A DNA stretch of 64,000 bases from Verrucomicrobiota bacterium (GTDB lineage: Bacteria > Verrucomicrobiota > Verrucomicrobiia > JADLBR01). The position numbers were made by a program, and so were the translations under genes. The stretch covers positions 1 through 64,000 of the forward strand of contig JAKQKQ010000026.1 in assembly GCA_029560585.1 (NCBI GenBank), written 5' to 3'. The notes under the pieces were generated by a model that saw only the letters and a list, made by a program, of their open reading frames with translations, had not been told where the DNA came from and ran no database searches. Shown piece after piece: positions 43,107 through 51,143 of this stretch (positions are counted from its first letter, which is position 1; every line of letters starts with the position of its first letter).

Positions 43107-43159
43107 GGCATCTCACAGAGATGCCCTACAAGATTTGTAGGCCGCCTGTGCCAGGCGGC
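43107..43159. repeat. 53-nt triple-hairpin repeat, family D, copy 2
   Basis: Stems GGCATCTC/GAGATGCC, CCTACAA/TTTGTAGG and GCCGCCTG/CAGGCGGC. It matches the copy at 10298-10350 in length and order, with paired substitutions (G-C to A-T in stem 1; C-G to T-A in stem 2). Confidence 0.75.
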
Positions 43160-43186
43160 GCGGTTCAGAGGTTTTGAGACACGCTC

Positions 43187-43258
43187 GCCTCGCGGGCCGG
43201 GTTGGCCCGGGCGTTGCGCGGCTGGTGAATCGCGGACGCCGGGGCCGGCGTCCCTCCC
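43187..43258. repeat. Dispersed palindromic repeat, family A, copy 4
   Basis: GCCTCGCGGGCCGGGTTGGC at the left, GGACGCCGGGGCCGGCGTCC then CTCCC at the right, nearly identical to 20575-20646. It lies between the triple-hairpin repeat and the 3' end of the disulfide-reductase gene. Confidence 0.75.
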
Positions 43259-43333
43259 AATTGATACTGAGACGCCAGAGCGAAGGTGACGGTCTGGCGT
43301 TTTGAGACAGGCTCGCCCCGGCGTCCGGCATTC

Positions 43334-44989
43334 TCATCCTCCCGCGGGCGTACTTTCCACGGGGAACCCGCACATCTTGGCGTGGATGAATCCGCCGCGG
43401 AGGTTGGCGACATTTTCGTAGCCGTGCCCGTGGAGGATGCATGCGGCGAGGTAGCCGCGCTGGCCCTTCTGGCAGTACGTCACGATGGGGCGATTGCGCG
43501 GGACCTCGGCGAGGCGGTCGCGGAGCCGCACGACCGGGATGTGATTCGCCCCGCGGAGTGCCCCGAGCTCGGCCAGTTCGTCGGCGTCCCGCACGTCGAG
43601 GAGGAATTCGCCATTGGGCCGCCACGTTTCCGGCGAGACGGTCTTGACGTCGCCGCGCGCGATGTGGGAGGCGACGAAACCGGAGACATTGACGGGGTCG
43701 TTCGCGGAACCGAACGGCGGCGAATACGCGAGGTCGAGATTCTCCAGATCGAAGACCGTAAGGCGGGCGGCGATCGCAGTCGCGAGGACATCGATCCGCT
43801 TGTCGACGCCATCCTCGCCGATGGCCTGGGCGCCGAGCAGGCGGCCCGTGCCTTCCTCCGCCAGGATCTTAAGGAGGAGGGGCTTTGCGCCAGGGTAGTA
43901 GCTGGCGTGCGTGTGGTCGCGGGTGAGGGATGTGAAGAAGGAGAATCCTGCGGCGTCGGCCTGACGGGAATTGAGCCCGGTGGTGCCGGCGGTCAGGTGG
44001 AGGACCCGGACGATGGCCGTGCCGAGGGCGCCGGGGTAAATGAGCTTGCCTCCCGCGGCGTTGGCGCCCGCGATGCGGCCCTGTCGGTTGGCGGGACCGG
44101 CGAGGGGGATGCGCACCCGTGCGCCCGTTATGGCATGGGTCGTCTCGGCGGCATCGCCGACGACGTAGATGTCGGGGTCCGACGACTCCATGCGGCCATT
44201 GGCTTTCACCCCGCCGCTCTTGCCAATCTCGATCCCGGCATCCCTGGCCAGTTCGACTTCCGCCCTGACGCCGACGCTCAGGAGGATCAACTCTGCGGGG
44301 ATCTCGGTACCATCGTCGAGGAGCACCGACTTTTCCGTGAACGCCTTGGCCCCGGCGCCACAGCGAAAATGAAACCTCTCTCCCTCCAGTTGCCCCTCGA
44401 AGTGGGTTCCCATGTCCGGGTCGAGGGTGGGAAGCACGTGCGGGCTTTTCTCGATGACGGTGACAGTCATGCCTCGGTGGAGAAACGCCTCTGCCATCTC
44501 GAGGCCGATGAAGCCGCCCCCGATAACCACCGCGGTGCGGGGCTTTGGGGTGTTGACGAATTCCGCGATGCGATCCATGTCGGGGATATCACGAAGGGTG
44601 AATACGTGGGGCAGGCCCACGCCCTCAAATGGGGGGACGATGGGGCGGGCTCCCTGGCTCAGGATCAACTTGTCGTAGGGGACCTCCCGCCGCGCGCCAT
44701 CCGGGCCCTGGACCTCGATGGTTTTCCTGTCGCGGTGGATTCGGGTGACCTCGTGGTTCACGTGCGCGCGGACGCGGGCGCGGTCCCAGAAACCCTCGGG
44801 GGTCATGATGAGCAACTTCGAGCGATCCGGGATCTCACCTGCGATGTAGTAGGGAAGGCCGCAGTTCGCAAACGAGATATATGGCCCGCGCTCGAAGATC
44901 TGGATGTCGGCATTCTCATCAACCCTGCGCGCCTTGGCGGCCGCGGATGCCCCACCCGCCACGCCTCCAACGATGACGATCCTTCTCAC
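43334..44989 (-). CDS. CoA-disulfide reductase-like FAD enzyme with fused C-terminal rhodanese domain
   Basis: A 551-residue flavoenzyme. It has two dinucleotide folds (VIVGGVAGGASAAAKARR at the start; AVVIGGGFIGLEMAEAFL around residue 155) and the single active-site cysteine motif SFANCGLPYY (Cys43) of the CoA-disulfide/per- and polysulfide reductase group. A FAD block DIYVVGDAAET follows. The last ~100 residues are a rhodanese domain (EFLLDVRDADEL, active Cys in TYCQKGQRGY). Known relatives reduce CoA-disulfide or CoA-persulfide with NAD(P)H. It starts with GTG behind GGAGGA and overlaps the upstream rhodanese gene by four bases (GTGA). The role is probably sulfane sulfur handling or sulfide detoxification. 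Confidence 0.88.
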   Translation of the reverse strand: MRRIVIVGGVAGGASAAAKARRVDENADIQIFERGPYISFANCGLPYYIAGEIPDRSKLLIMTPEGFWDRARVRAHVNHEVTRIHRDRKTIEVQGPDGARREVPYDKLILSQGARPIVPPFEGVGLPHVFTLRDIPDMDRIAEFVNTPKPRTAVVIGGGFIGLEMAEAFLHRGMTVTVIEKSPHVLPTLDPDMGTHFEGQLEGERFHFRCGAGAKAFTEKSVLLDDGTEIPAELILLSVGVRAEVELARDAGIEIGKSGGVKANGRMESSDPDIYVVGDAAETTHAITGARVRIPLAGPANRQGRIAGANAAGGKLIYPGALGTAIVRVLHLTAGTTGLNSRQADAAGFSFFTSLTRDHTHASYYPGAKPLLLKILAEEGTGRLLGAQAIGEDGVDKRIDVLATAIAARLTVFDLENLDLAYSPPFGSANDPVNVSGFVASHIARGDVKTVSPETWRPNGEFLLDVRDADELAELGALRGANHIPVVRLRDRLAEVPRNRPIVTYCQKGQRGYLAACILHGHGYENVANLRGGFIHAKMCGFPVESTPAGG

Positions 44990-45549
44990 TTCTTGTCCTC
45001 CGGACGGCGGTTCCACGGCAGCGCCGCAAGCATATTGCCCATCATGCAACTGTCGGTGATCGCGGCGAAAGCCAGCCCGGCACCCACGCAGGCGGACAGC
45101 CAGATCCACCCGGGGTGAACAAAATGTGCCATGACGGCGCCCGTGATGATTAGCAGGCCCGCAACCAGCCGCACCTGTCGCTCGATGGACCACGGCGCCC
45201 ACGCGTCCCTTTCCACCGGCAGGCCCTCGCCCTTCCATGCCTCGAGCCCACCCTCCAGCACCGTGACCCTGTCAAACCCCATGGCCCCAAGCCGCCGGGC
45301 GGCCTCTCGGCTGCGCCGCCCAGACCGGCAGATCAGCACAACCTCGCAGGACCGGTCCAGGCGGGCCGCGCCCGATTCCAGTGAGCCAAGGGGCACCAGC
45401 GCCGAGCCCGCGATGCGCCCCCCGGCGAATTCCGCATAGTCCCGCACGTCCACCAGCTGGCAGCCGGCCCCGTGGCGCAGTTTCGTGTTCAGTTCGCCGG
45501 GCGCACACGTCGAGCAGCCGGCCGATGCATTCGAGCAGTGGGATTCCAT
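44986..45549 (-). CDS. Membrane-anchored rhodanese (YgaP-like, rhodanese + DUF2892)
   Basis: A 187-residue protein. The rhodanese domain (about 20-115) has CQLVDVRDYAEF and the active-site loop VLICRSGRRSRE. It is followed by two hydrophobic segments of the DUF2892 type ending in TDSCMMGNMLAALPWNR. The N-terminus is Cys-rich (four Cys in the first 20 residues). It should transfer sulfane sulfur at the membrane. It leads the operon with the disulfide reductase and is divergent from an ArsR repressor only 42 bases away. Confidence 0.88.
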   Translation of the reverse strand: MESHCSNASAGCSTCAPGELNTKLRHGAGCQLVDVRDYAEFAGGRIAGSALVPLGSLESGAARLDRSCEVVLICRSGRRSREAARRLGAMGFDRVTVLEGGLEAWKGEGLPVERDAWAPWSIERQVRLVAGLLIITGAVMAHFVHPGWIWLSACVGAGLAFAAITDSCMMGNMLAALPWNRRPEDKK

Positions 45550-45551
45550 GC

Positions 45552-45579
45552 TTGAATCATATAGTTATATGCTTATATT
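45552..45579 (+). promoter_or_regulatory. arsR promoter and shared operator in the divergent intergenic region
   Basis: TTGAAT (45552-45557) and TATATT (45574-45579) are 16 bases apart and read toward arsR. Between them sits the palindrome CATATA-GT-TATATG (45558-45571). The region is only 42 bases, so one repressor bound here would block both the arsR and the rhodanese transcripts. Confidence 0.6.
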
Positions 45580-45591
45580 GCAACCCCAGAG

Positions 45592-45930
45592 ATGAGATCG
45601 CGCGGCAAGATGGGCGGGATGGCCGAGGGGGCGCTGGAACTGGTGGCGGCGAGGTTCGGTGCGCTGGCGGAACCGATGCGGTTGAGGATTCTTCAGGCGC
45701 TCGAGGGCGGGGAGATGACGGTCACGGGGCTGGTGGGGACGACGGGGGCGGGACAGGCGAACGTGTCGCGGCACCTGCGGGTTTTGATGGAGGCTGGGAT
45801 GGTGGCGCGGCGCCGCGAGGGCCCGAATGCGTTTTACAGGATCAGCGACCCGGCGATTTTCGAGCTGTGCGAGCTGGTGTGTCGCCGGATGCGATCGGAA
45901 TTCAAGGCCGCGGCGGCAAAGTTCCGGTAG
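45592..45930 (+). CDS. ArsR/SmtB-family transcriptional repressor
   Basis: A 112-residue winged-helix protein: FGALAEPMRLRILQALEGG, recognition helix GQANVSRHLRVLMEAGMVARRREG. Its only cysteines, Cys93 and Cys97 (FELCELVCRRM), lie in the last helix. The known sulfide-sensing relatives (SqrR, BigR) instead use one early and one late Cys. Divergence from a rhodanese/persulfide-reductase operon suggests it senses reactive sulfur or a thiophilic metal. Starts at 45592, 45610 and 45619 are all possible; the first gives a nearly leaderless mRNA. Confidence 0.88.
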   Translation: MRSRGKMGGMAEGALELVAARFGALAEPMRLRILQALEGGEMTVTGLVGTTGAGQANVSRHLRVLMEAGMVARRREGPNAFYRISDPAIFELCELVCRRMRSEFKAAAAKFR

Positions 45931-45984
45931 GGGGTTGCTTTTGGATTGCGGTGGGGCGAGGCCGCACGCATCCTCCGCACCCCG

Positions 45985-46524
45985 ATGGCCACGAACAAGA
46001 AACGGAAGCGTCATGCGGCGACCGCGTCGCCGTACATCGAGGTGCGGCGGTCGGGGATTCACGGGACCGGTGTGTTTGCGGCGCGGGACGTGCCAAAGGG
46101 CCAGAGGGTGGTGGAGTACGTCGGGGAGAAGATCGGCAAGGTTGAGGCGGAGCGGAGGAGTCTGGCGCAGATCAGGCGGGCGCGGCGATCCGGTGGGGCG
46201 TCGGTCTTCGTTTTCGAGCTGAACTCCCGGCACGATATCGATGGGGCCGTGCCGTGGAACACCGCGCGCTTCATCAATCACTCGTGTTCGCCCAATTGCG
46301 AGGTGGAGATCGTGCGCGGCCGAATCTGGATCGTGGCGCGGAGGAGGATCCGGGCCGGGGAGGAACTCACGTACGACTACGGCTATGATTTTGATTCATT
46401 CGAGGAGCATCCCTGCCGGTGCGGAAGCCGCCGATGCGTGGGGTACATCGTGCGGACCGCACTCCGGCGGCGATTGAGGAAGGTCTTGGCGGAGAGGCGC
46501 CACACGGACCAACTGGCCGCCTGA
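45985..46524 (+). CDS. SET-domain protein lysine methyltransferase
   Basis: A 179-residue protein made almost entirely of a SET domain: IEVRRSGIHGTGVFAARDVPKGQ, the pseudoknot motif INHSCSPNCE, GEELTYDYGYD and a post-SET Cys cluster CRCGSRRC. It has a basic N-terminus (MATNKKRKRH). Such small SET enzymes methylate lysines of histones in eukaryotes and of histone-like or other proteins in some bacteria (e.g. chlamydiae). The ATG at 45985 is chosen as the first codon after a family C repeat fragment (about 45938-45962). No histone-like target gene is nearby. Confidence 0.88.
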   Translation: MATNKKRKRHAATASPYIEVRRSGIHGTGVFAARDVPKGQRVVEYVGEKIGKVEAERRSLAQIRRARRSGGASVFVFELNSRHDIDGAVPWNTARFINHSCSPNCEVEIVRGRIWIVARRRIRAGEELTYDYGYDFDSFEEHPCRCGSRRCVGYIVRTALRRRLRKVLAERRHTDQLAA

Positions 46525-46722
46525 GGGGCGCCGCGGGGCGGACAATCCGTTGGCCACGGCCCAATGGGGGTCGCCGCCGGCGAGATCGCCCGCGCCATGG
46601 CATGCGGGGGCGTTCGGCGCTTGCGGATCCGGGGTCACTCGCCGCGTTTGAGGCGGAGGCTCAGTCGGGATTGACCCCGCGGGATTTTCCAACAAGATAG
46701 AGAAATTCTGCCGAGACCCGAT

Positions 46723-47847
46723 TTGAACACGTTTCAACAAGCCAAATGGACCGCGCCAGTGGCGTTGCTGCCGCTGGTGGCGGTGGCACTCGGTGGCTGT
46801 GGGCGCAAAGCGTCGACGGCGCCGCCGCCGCCCCCAAGACCTGTGGAGGTCGCGTCGGCCGTGGCGCGCGACGTGCCCCTCTACATCGATGAGATCGGGA
46901 CGTGCGCCGCGGTCGAGACGGTCGTTGTTCAACCCCAGGTCTCCGGGAGCATCGCCAAGATTCATTTCAAGGACGGGGCGGATGTCCGCAAGGGCGATCC
47001 GCTTTTCTCGATTGATCGGCGGCCTTTTGAGGCCGAGCGGGCGCGGGCCGAGGCGGCGCTGGCCCAGGACCGCGTGAAGCGCGATTTTGCCGGGATCAAA
47101 CTGCGGCGCGCTGAGAAATTGCGGCAGGCGGGGACGATTTCCCCCGAGGAATTCGATGCGGCGAAGAGCGAGGCGGATGCCGCGGCGGCGCAGGTTCATG
47201 CCGACGAAGCCTCTCTCGCGGCGGCGCAGATCAATCTCGACTATTGCGAGATCCGCTCGCCGATCGACGGGAGGACGGGCGATCGCAAGGTGGATATCGG
47301 AAACGTGGTGGAGGCCAACAAGGCGCGATTGCTCGAGGTCCGGCGCCAGGATCCCATCTATGTGCAATTCACGGTGCCGGAGGCCGACCTCCCCCGCGTT
47401 AGGGCTTTCCTGACCGCGAAGAGCCTTTCGGCCGAGGTGTCGATCCCTTCGGAGCCCGATCAAGGCCGCACGGGCCGCGTGGATTTCTTGGACAACACTG
47501 TGCAGGGTGCCTCGGGGACCGTGCGCCTGCGCGTCGTGGTCGAGAACGCAGATCGGCGGTTCTGGCCCGGGCAGTTCGTCAACGTTAGGTTGCTGCTGGA
47601 TACGCTGAAGGGGGCGGTGCTCGTTCCGGCGAGGGCGGTGCAGGTGGGGCAGCGGGGCCCCTTTGTTTTTGTCGTGAAGAAGGACGCGACGGTGGATCTG
47701 CGGCAGGTCAAGCCCGGCCAGCGGCAGGGCGATGAGATCGTGATCTTTGAGGGGGTGGCGGCTGGAGAGGTCGTGGTCACGGCCGGTCAACTGACGCTGT
47801 CCCCGGGAACCGCCGTCGCGGTCGTGGGAGGCGCGCACGGGTCCTGA
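46723..47847 (+). CDS. RND efflux periplasmic adaptor (membrane fusion) protein
   Basis: A 374-residue lipoprotein (lipobox AVALGGC) with a proline-rich linker. It has the HlyD/AcrA-type barrel-sandwich halves (VVVQPQVSGSIAKIHFKDGADVRKGD and YCEIRSPIDGRTGDRKVDIGNVV), an alpha-hairpin coiled coil between them, and the beta-barrel/MP domains (GQFVNVRLLL, VLVPARAV). It starts at TTG; no ATG is available. It is followed with a 1-base overlap by the RND permease gene. Together they form an inner-membrane efflux complex. Confidence 0.92.
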   Translation: MNTFQQAKWTAPVALLPLVAVALGGCGRKASTAPPPPPRPVEVASAVARDVPLYIDEIGTCAAVETVVVQPQVSGSIAKIHFKDGADVRKGDPLFSIDRRPFEAERARAEAALAQDRVKRDFAGIKLRRAEKLRQAGTISPEEFDAAKSEADAAAAQVHADEASLAAAQINLDYCEIRSPIDGRTGDRKVDIGNVVEANKARLLEVRRQDPIYVQFTVPEADLPRVRAFLTAKSLSAEVSIPSEPDQGRTGRVDFLDNTVQGASGTVRLRVVVENADRRFWPGQFVNVRLLLDTLKGAVLVPARAVQVGQRGPFVFVVKKDATVDLRQVKPGQRQGDEIVIFEGVAAGEVVVTAGQLTLSPGTAVAVVGGAHGS

Positions 47848-50800
47848 TGGCAAGTCTCTCCGAACCGTTTGTCCGAAGGCCGGTCATGACCCTGCTCATG
47901 ACCACCACGGTCGTGCTTTTCGGGGTGCTGTGCTTCCGGAAGTTGCCGGTGAGCGACCTGCCGGGGGTGGATTTTCCGGTCATCCAGGTGAGCGCCAGTT
48001 ATCCGGGGGCCAGCCCGGAGACGATGGCTGCCAACATCGCCACGCCACTGGAGCGGCAGTTCATCCAGATTCCCGGGATGGAACTGATCACATCGTCGAG
48101 CGTGCAGGGCCACACGAGCATGACCCTTCAGTTCGTGCTTTCGAAACGGGTCGATGACGCGGCGACCGACGTGCAGGCGGCGATCAATCAGGCGACGGGC
48201 AATCTCCCCGCCGATCTGCCGTTTCCCCCCACGTTTTCGAAGTACAACCCCAACGACCGCCCGATCCTTTACATCGCGCTGACGAGCGAATCGCTGACGC
48301 GGGGCCAGCTATACGAGTATGCCAGCACGATCTTGGCGCAGAGGATCAACATCGTCGAGGGCGTGTCCAAGGTGGATCTCTACGGGAGCCGCTCGGCGAT
48401 ACGGATCAAGGTTGACCCCTCGGCACTGGCGCGCCGGAACATGACCATCGACGATCTCGCGGCGGCGATCCGCGCCGGCACGGGATATCTGGGGGCGGGT
48501 CAGGTCGACGGTGCGGCCCGGACGTTTCTGCTGCAGCCCAAGGGTCAACTGGACACCGCGGAGGCCTACGGCGCGCTCATTGTCGGAAACCGCGACGGGG
48601 CGCCCATCTACCTGCGGGACGTGGCAGAGGTCCGCGAGTCCCTTGCCGACGAAAGGGCGGCCAGGCACTTCTGGGCGCGGGGCTATGGGCGCCCGCCCGC
48701 GGCCGTCACCCTCGTCGTGTCGCGCCAGATCGGCGCGAATGTGGTGGCCACCGCGGAGCGCGTCAAGGCGCTGCTGCCGGATTTCCGGCGGGATCTCCCG
48801 GGATCCATACAGCTCATCCCGACATTCGATCGCTCGCTGACGATCAGGCAGTCCGTCGAGGAAGTTGAGCACACGCTGATCATCGCGTTCGTCCTGGTGG
48901 TGATCGTCGTGTTCGCCTTCCTGGGTCGGGTGGGGGATACCCTGATCCCGATCATCGCTCTGCCGATGTCGATGCTGATCACCTTCATGGTGATGTACCT
49001 CCTTGGCTACAGCATCGACAACCTGTCGCTGTTGGCGCTCACCCTCGCGATCGGATTCCTGGTGGACGATGCCATCGTGTTTCTGGAGAACACCGTTCGG
49101 CGCATGGAGGCCGGGGAGACGGCGCTGGACGCGACCATCAAGGGCGCCCGGGAGATCAGTTTCACCATCCTATCGATGACGTTTTCGCTGGCCGCCGTGT
49201 TCATTCCCATGGTGTTCATGCCGGGCCTGATCGGCAGGGTGTTCCAGGAATTCGCGATCACGATCATCATCGCGATCCTGGCCTCGGGATTGGTGTCCCT
49301 GACGCTGACGCCCCTGATGTGCGCCCGGATGCTGCAGAAGCACGCGACCGGCAAGCAGACGTGGCTGGAGCGGACGGTGGGCGCGTTCATACGGAGGGTC
49401 GTGGGGGTGTACGGACGCTCGCTGTGGTTCTTCCTGCGGCACCGCTGGGTCTCGCTGGTCGTGTGGGGGGCTTCGCTGGTCGGTTCGGTGGTGCTCCTCC
49501 GGGTCCTGCCAAAGTCATTCCTGCCGACGGGCGACAGCGGTTTCATCCGGGGAATCATCATGGCCCAGGAGGGAATCTCGCCGGAGGAGTTGCGGCAATG
49601 CCAGAGTAAGGTCGATGCCATCCTGTGCGAGGACCCCGCCGTGAACATCGCGATGACGATCTCGGGGATGTCGGGGCGCACCTCCTCGTCCCAGGCGACG
49701 GTGGTGGCTTTTCTGAAACCCCTCGGAGAGCGGCCGCCGATCAACACGGTGCTCGCCCGCCTGGCCAAGGAGATCGCGAAGATCCCGGGCATCGTGCCCT
49801 TTCTCCAGGCGATGCCCGTCATCCAGATCAGCACGGGGGCGACCGCGAACACCCAGGGGAAGTACGCGTACTCGGTCACCGGCCTCGATGATGGCCCGGT
49901 GCACGAGGCGGCCGAAAGGCTGGCGGAGAGGCTGCGAACCAACCCCGATTTCCGGTTCGTCAATTCCGATCTGAAGCTCAAGACGCCGAGCATCGAGATC
50001 GACATCCTTCGCGAGCAGGCGTCGAGCTACGGCATCTCGGCCCAGCGCGTGCTGACCGCACTGCGCAATGCCTATGCGCAGAACTTTGTCTACCTCATCA
50101 AGACGCAGACCGACCAGTACCAGGTGATCCTTGAGGTGGAGGACGAGAAGCGTCGGCGTCCCGAGGATCTAGGCCTGCTCTATCTCCGCTCAGACGATGG
50201 GGAGCGGCTGGTCCCCCTGAAGGCCGTGGCCCGGTGGCGGGAGGTGATCGGCCCGCAGTCCGTGAACCACATCAATCAGCTGCCGGCCGTCACGATCTTT
50301 TTCGACCTCGTGCCGGGGGCGGCGATCGGCGACGTCGCGAAATTCATCGAGTCAACCGCCGAGGAGGTATTGCCGACCGGGGTGCGCGGTCGCCTTGAGG
50401 GCGAGGCAAAGGTGTTCAAGGAGACCGTCGAGCAGTGGGCCGTGCTGATGCTTTTCGCGGTGTTCGCGATGTACGTGATCCTGGGCATCCTGTACGAGAG
50501 TTTTGTTCATCCGGTGACGGTGCTTTCGGCTCTCCCGGTGGCGACCGTGGGCGGCCTCGCCACGCTCGCGGTTTTCGGGCGCGAGGCAGACCTGTATGCC
50601 TTCGTCGGCATGTTTCTCCTGATCGGGCTCGTGAAGAAGAACGGGATCATCATGATCGACTTTGCGATTCAGCGCATGCACGAGGGGATGGGACCCGTGG
50701 AGGCGGCGCACGAGGCGTGCGTGGAGAGGTTCCGGCCCATCATGATGACGACGGCGGCGGCGCTGATGGGTGCGGTGCCGCTGGCGCTGGGGCTCGGGGC

Positions 50801-50993
50801 GGACGGCGCTTCCCGTCAGTCGCTGGGTCTGATCGTCGTGGGTGGGCTGATGGTGTCGCAATTGCTGACGCTCTACGTCACGCCCGCCATCTTCCTTTAC
50901 CTCGAGAAGGTCCAGGAGAGGTATCTCGATCGCATCCCCCTGCTTCGTTCGCACGGGGCACACGCGGCCCGGGCGGCGGCGGCGGGCGGGTGA
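47847..50993 (+). CDS. RND family multidrug efflux permease (HAE1 type)
   Basis: A 1048-residue inner-membrane pump of the AcrB/MexB/MdtB family. Features are FVRRPVMTLLMTTTVVLFGV at the N-terminus, the porter-domain phrase SASYPGASPETM, the proton-relay Asp pair in FLVDDAIVFLENTVRRME, and the C-terminal half starting FLPTGDSGFIRG with GLVKKNGIIMIDFAI. The length is normal. It forms an operon with the adaptor; no TolC-like outer-membrane gene follows. It exports small hydrophobic compounds; the substrate range is unknown. Confidence 0.95.
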   Translation: MASLSEPFVRRPVMTLLMTTTVVLFGVLCFRKLPVSDLPGVDFPVIQVSASYPGASPETMAANIATPLERQFIQIPGMELITSSSVQGHTSMTLQFVLSKRVDDAATDVQAAINQATGNLPADLPFPPTFSKYNPNDRPILYIALTSESLTRGQLYEYASTILAQRINIVEGVSKVDLYGSRSAIRIKVDPSALARRNMTIDDLAAAIRAGTGYLGAGQVDGAARTFLLQPKGQLDTAEAYGALIVGNRDGAPIYLRDVAEVRESLADERAARHFWARGYGRPPAAVTLVVSRQIGANVVATAERVKALLPDFRRDLPGSIQLIPTFDRSLTIRQSVEEVEHTLIIAFVLVVIVVFAFLGRVGDTLIPIIALPMSMLITFMVMYLLGYSIDNLSLLALTLAIGFLVDDAIVFLENTVRRMEAGETALDATIKGAREISFTILSMTFSLAAVFIPMVFMPGLIGRVFQEFAITIIIAILASGLVSLTLTPLMCARMLQKHATGKQTWLERTVGAFIRRVVGVYGRSLWFFLRHRWVSLVVWGASLVGSVVLLRVLPKSFLPTGDSGFIRGIIMAQEGISPEELRQCQSKVDAILCEDPAVNIAMTISGMSGRTSSSQATVVAFLKPLGERPPINTVLARLAKEIAKIPGIVPFLQAMPVIQISTGATANTQGKYAYSVTGLDDGPVHEAAERLAERLRTNPDFRFVNSDLKLKTPSIEIDILREQASSYGISAQRVLTALRNAYAQNFVYLIKTQTDQYQVILEVEDEKRRRPEDLGLLYLRSDDGERLVPLKAVARWREVIGPQSVNHINQLPAVTIFFDLVPGAAIGDVAKFIESTAEEVLPTGVRGRLEGEAKVFKETVEQWAVLMLFAVFAMYVILGILYESFVHPVTVLSALPVATVGGLATLAVFGREADLYAFVGMFLLIGLVKKNGIIMIDFAIQRMHEGMGPVEAAHEACVERFRPIMMTTAAALMGAVPLALGLGADGASRQSLGLIVVGGLMVSQLLTLYVTPAIFLYLEKVQERYLDRIPLLRSHGAHAARAAAAGG

Positions 50994-51143
50994 TGCCCCT
51001 TCCTCCACATCCAGGGATTCCATTGATCCTTGTGGTGCTTTGACATGCGGGTTCAAATCAATAGAAGTTAACTGGCGATTCACAAACCGTCGGTCCAGCG
51101 ACTTTGGGCCATTCGGAGGGATTTCGGCGACGGAGGATTCCGA

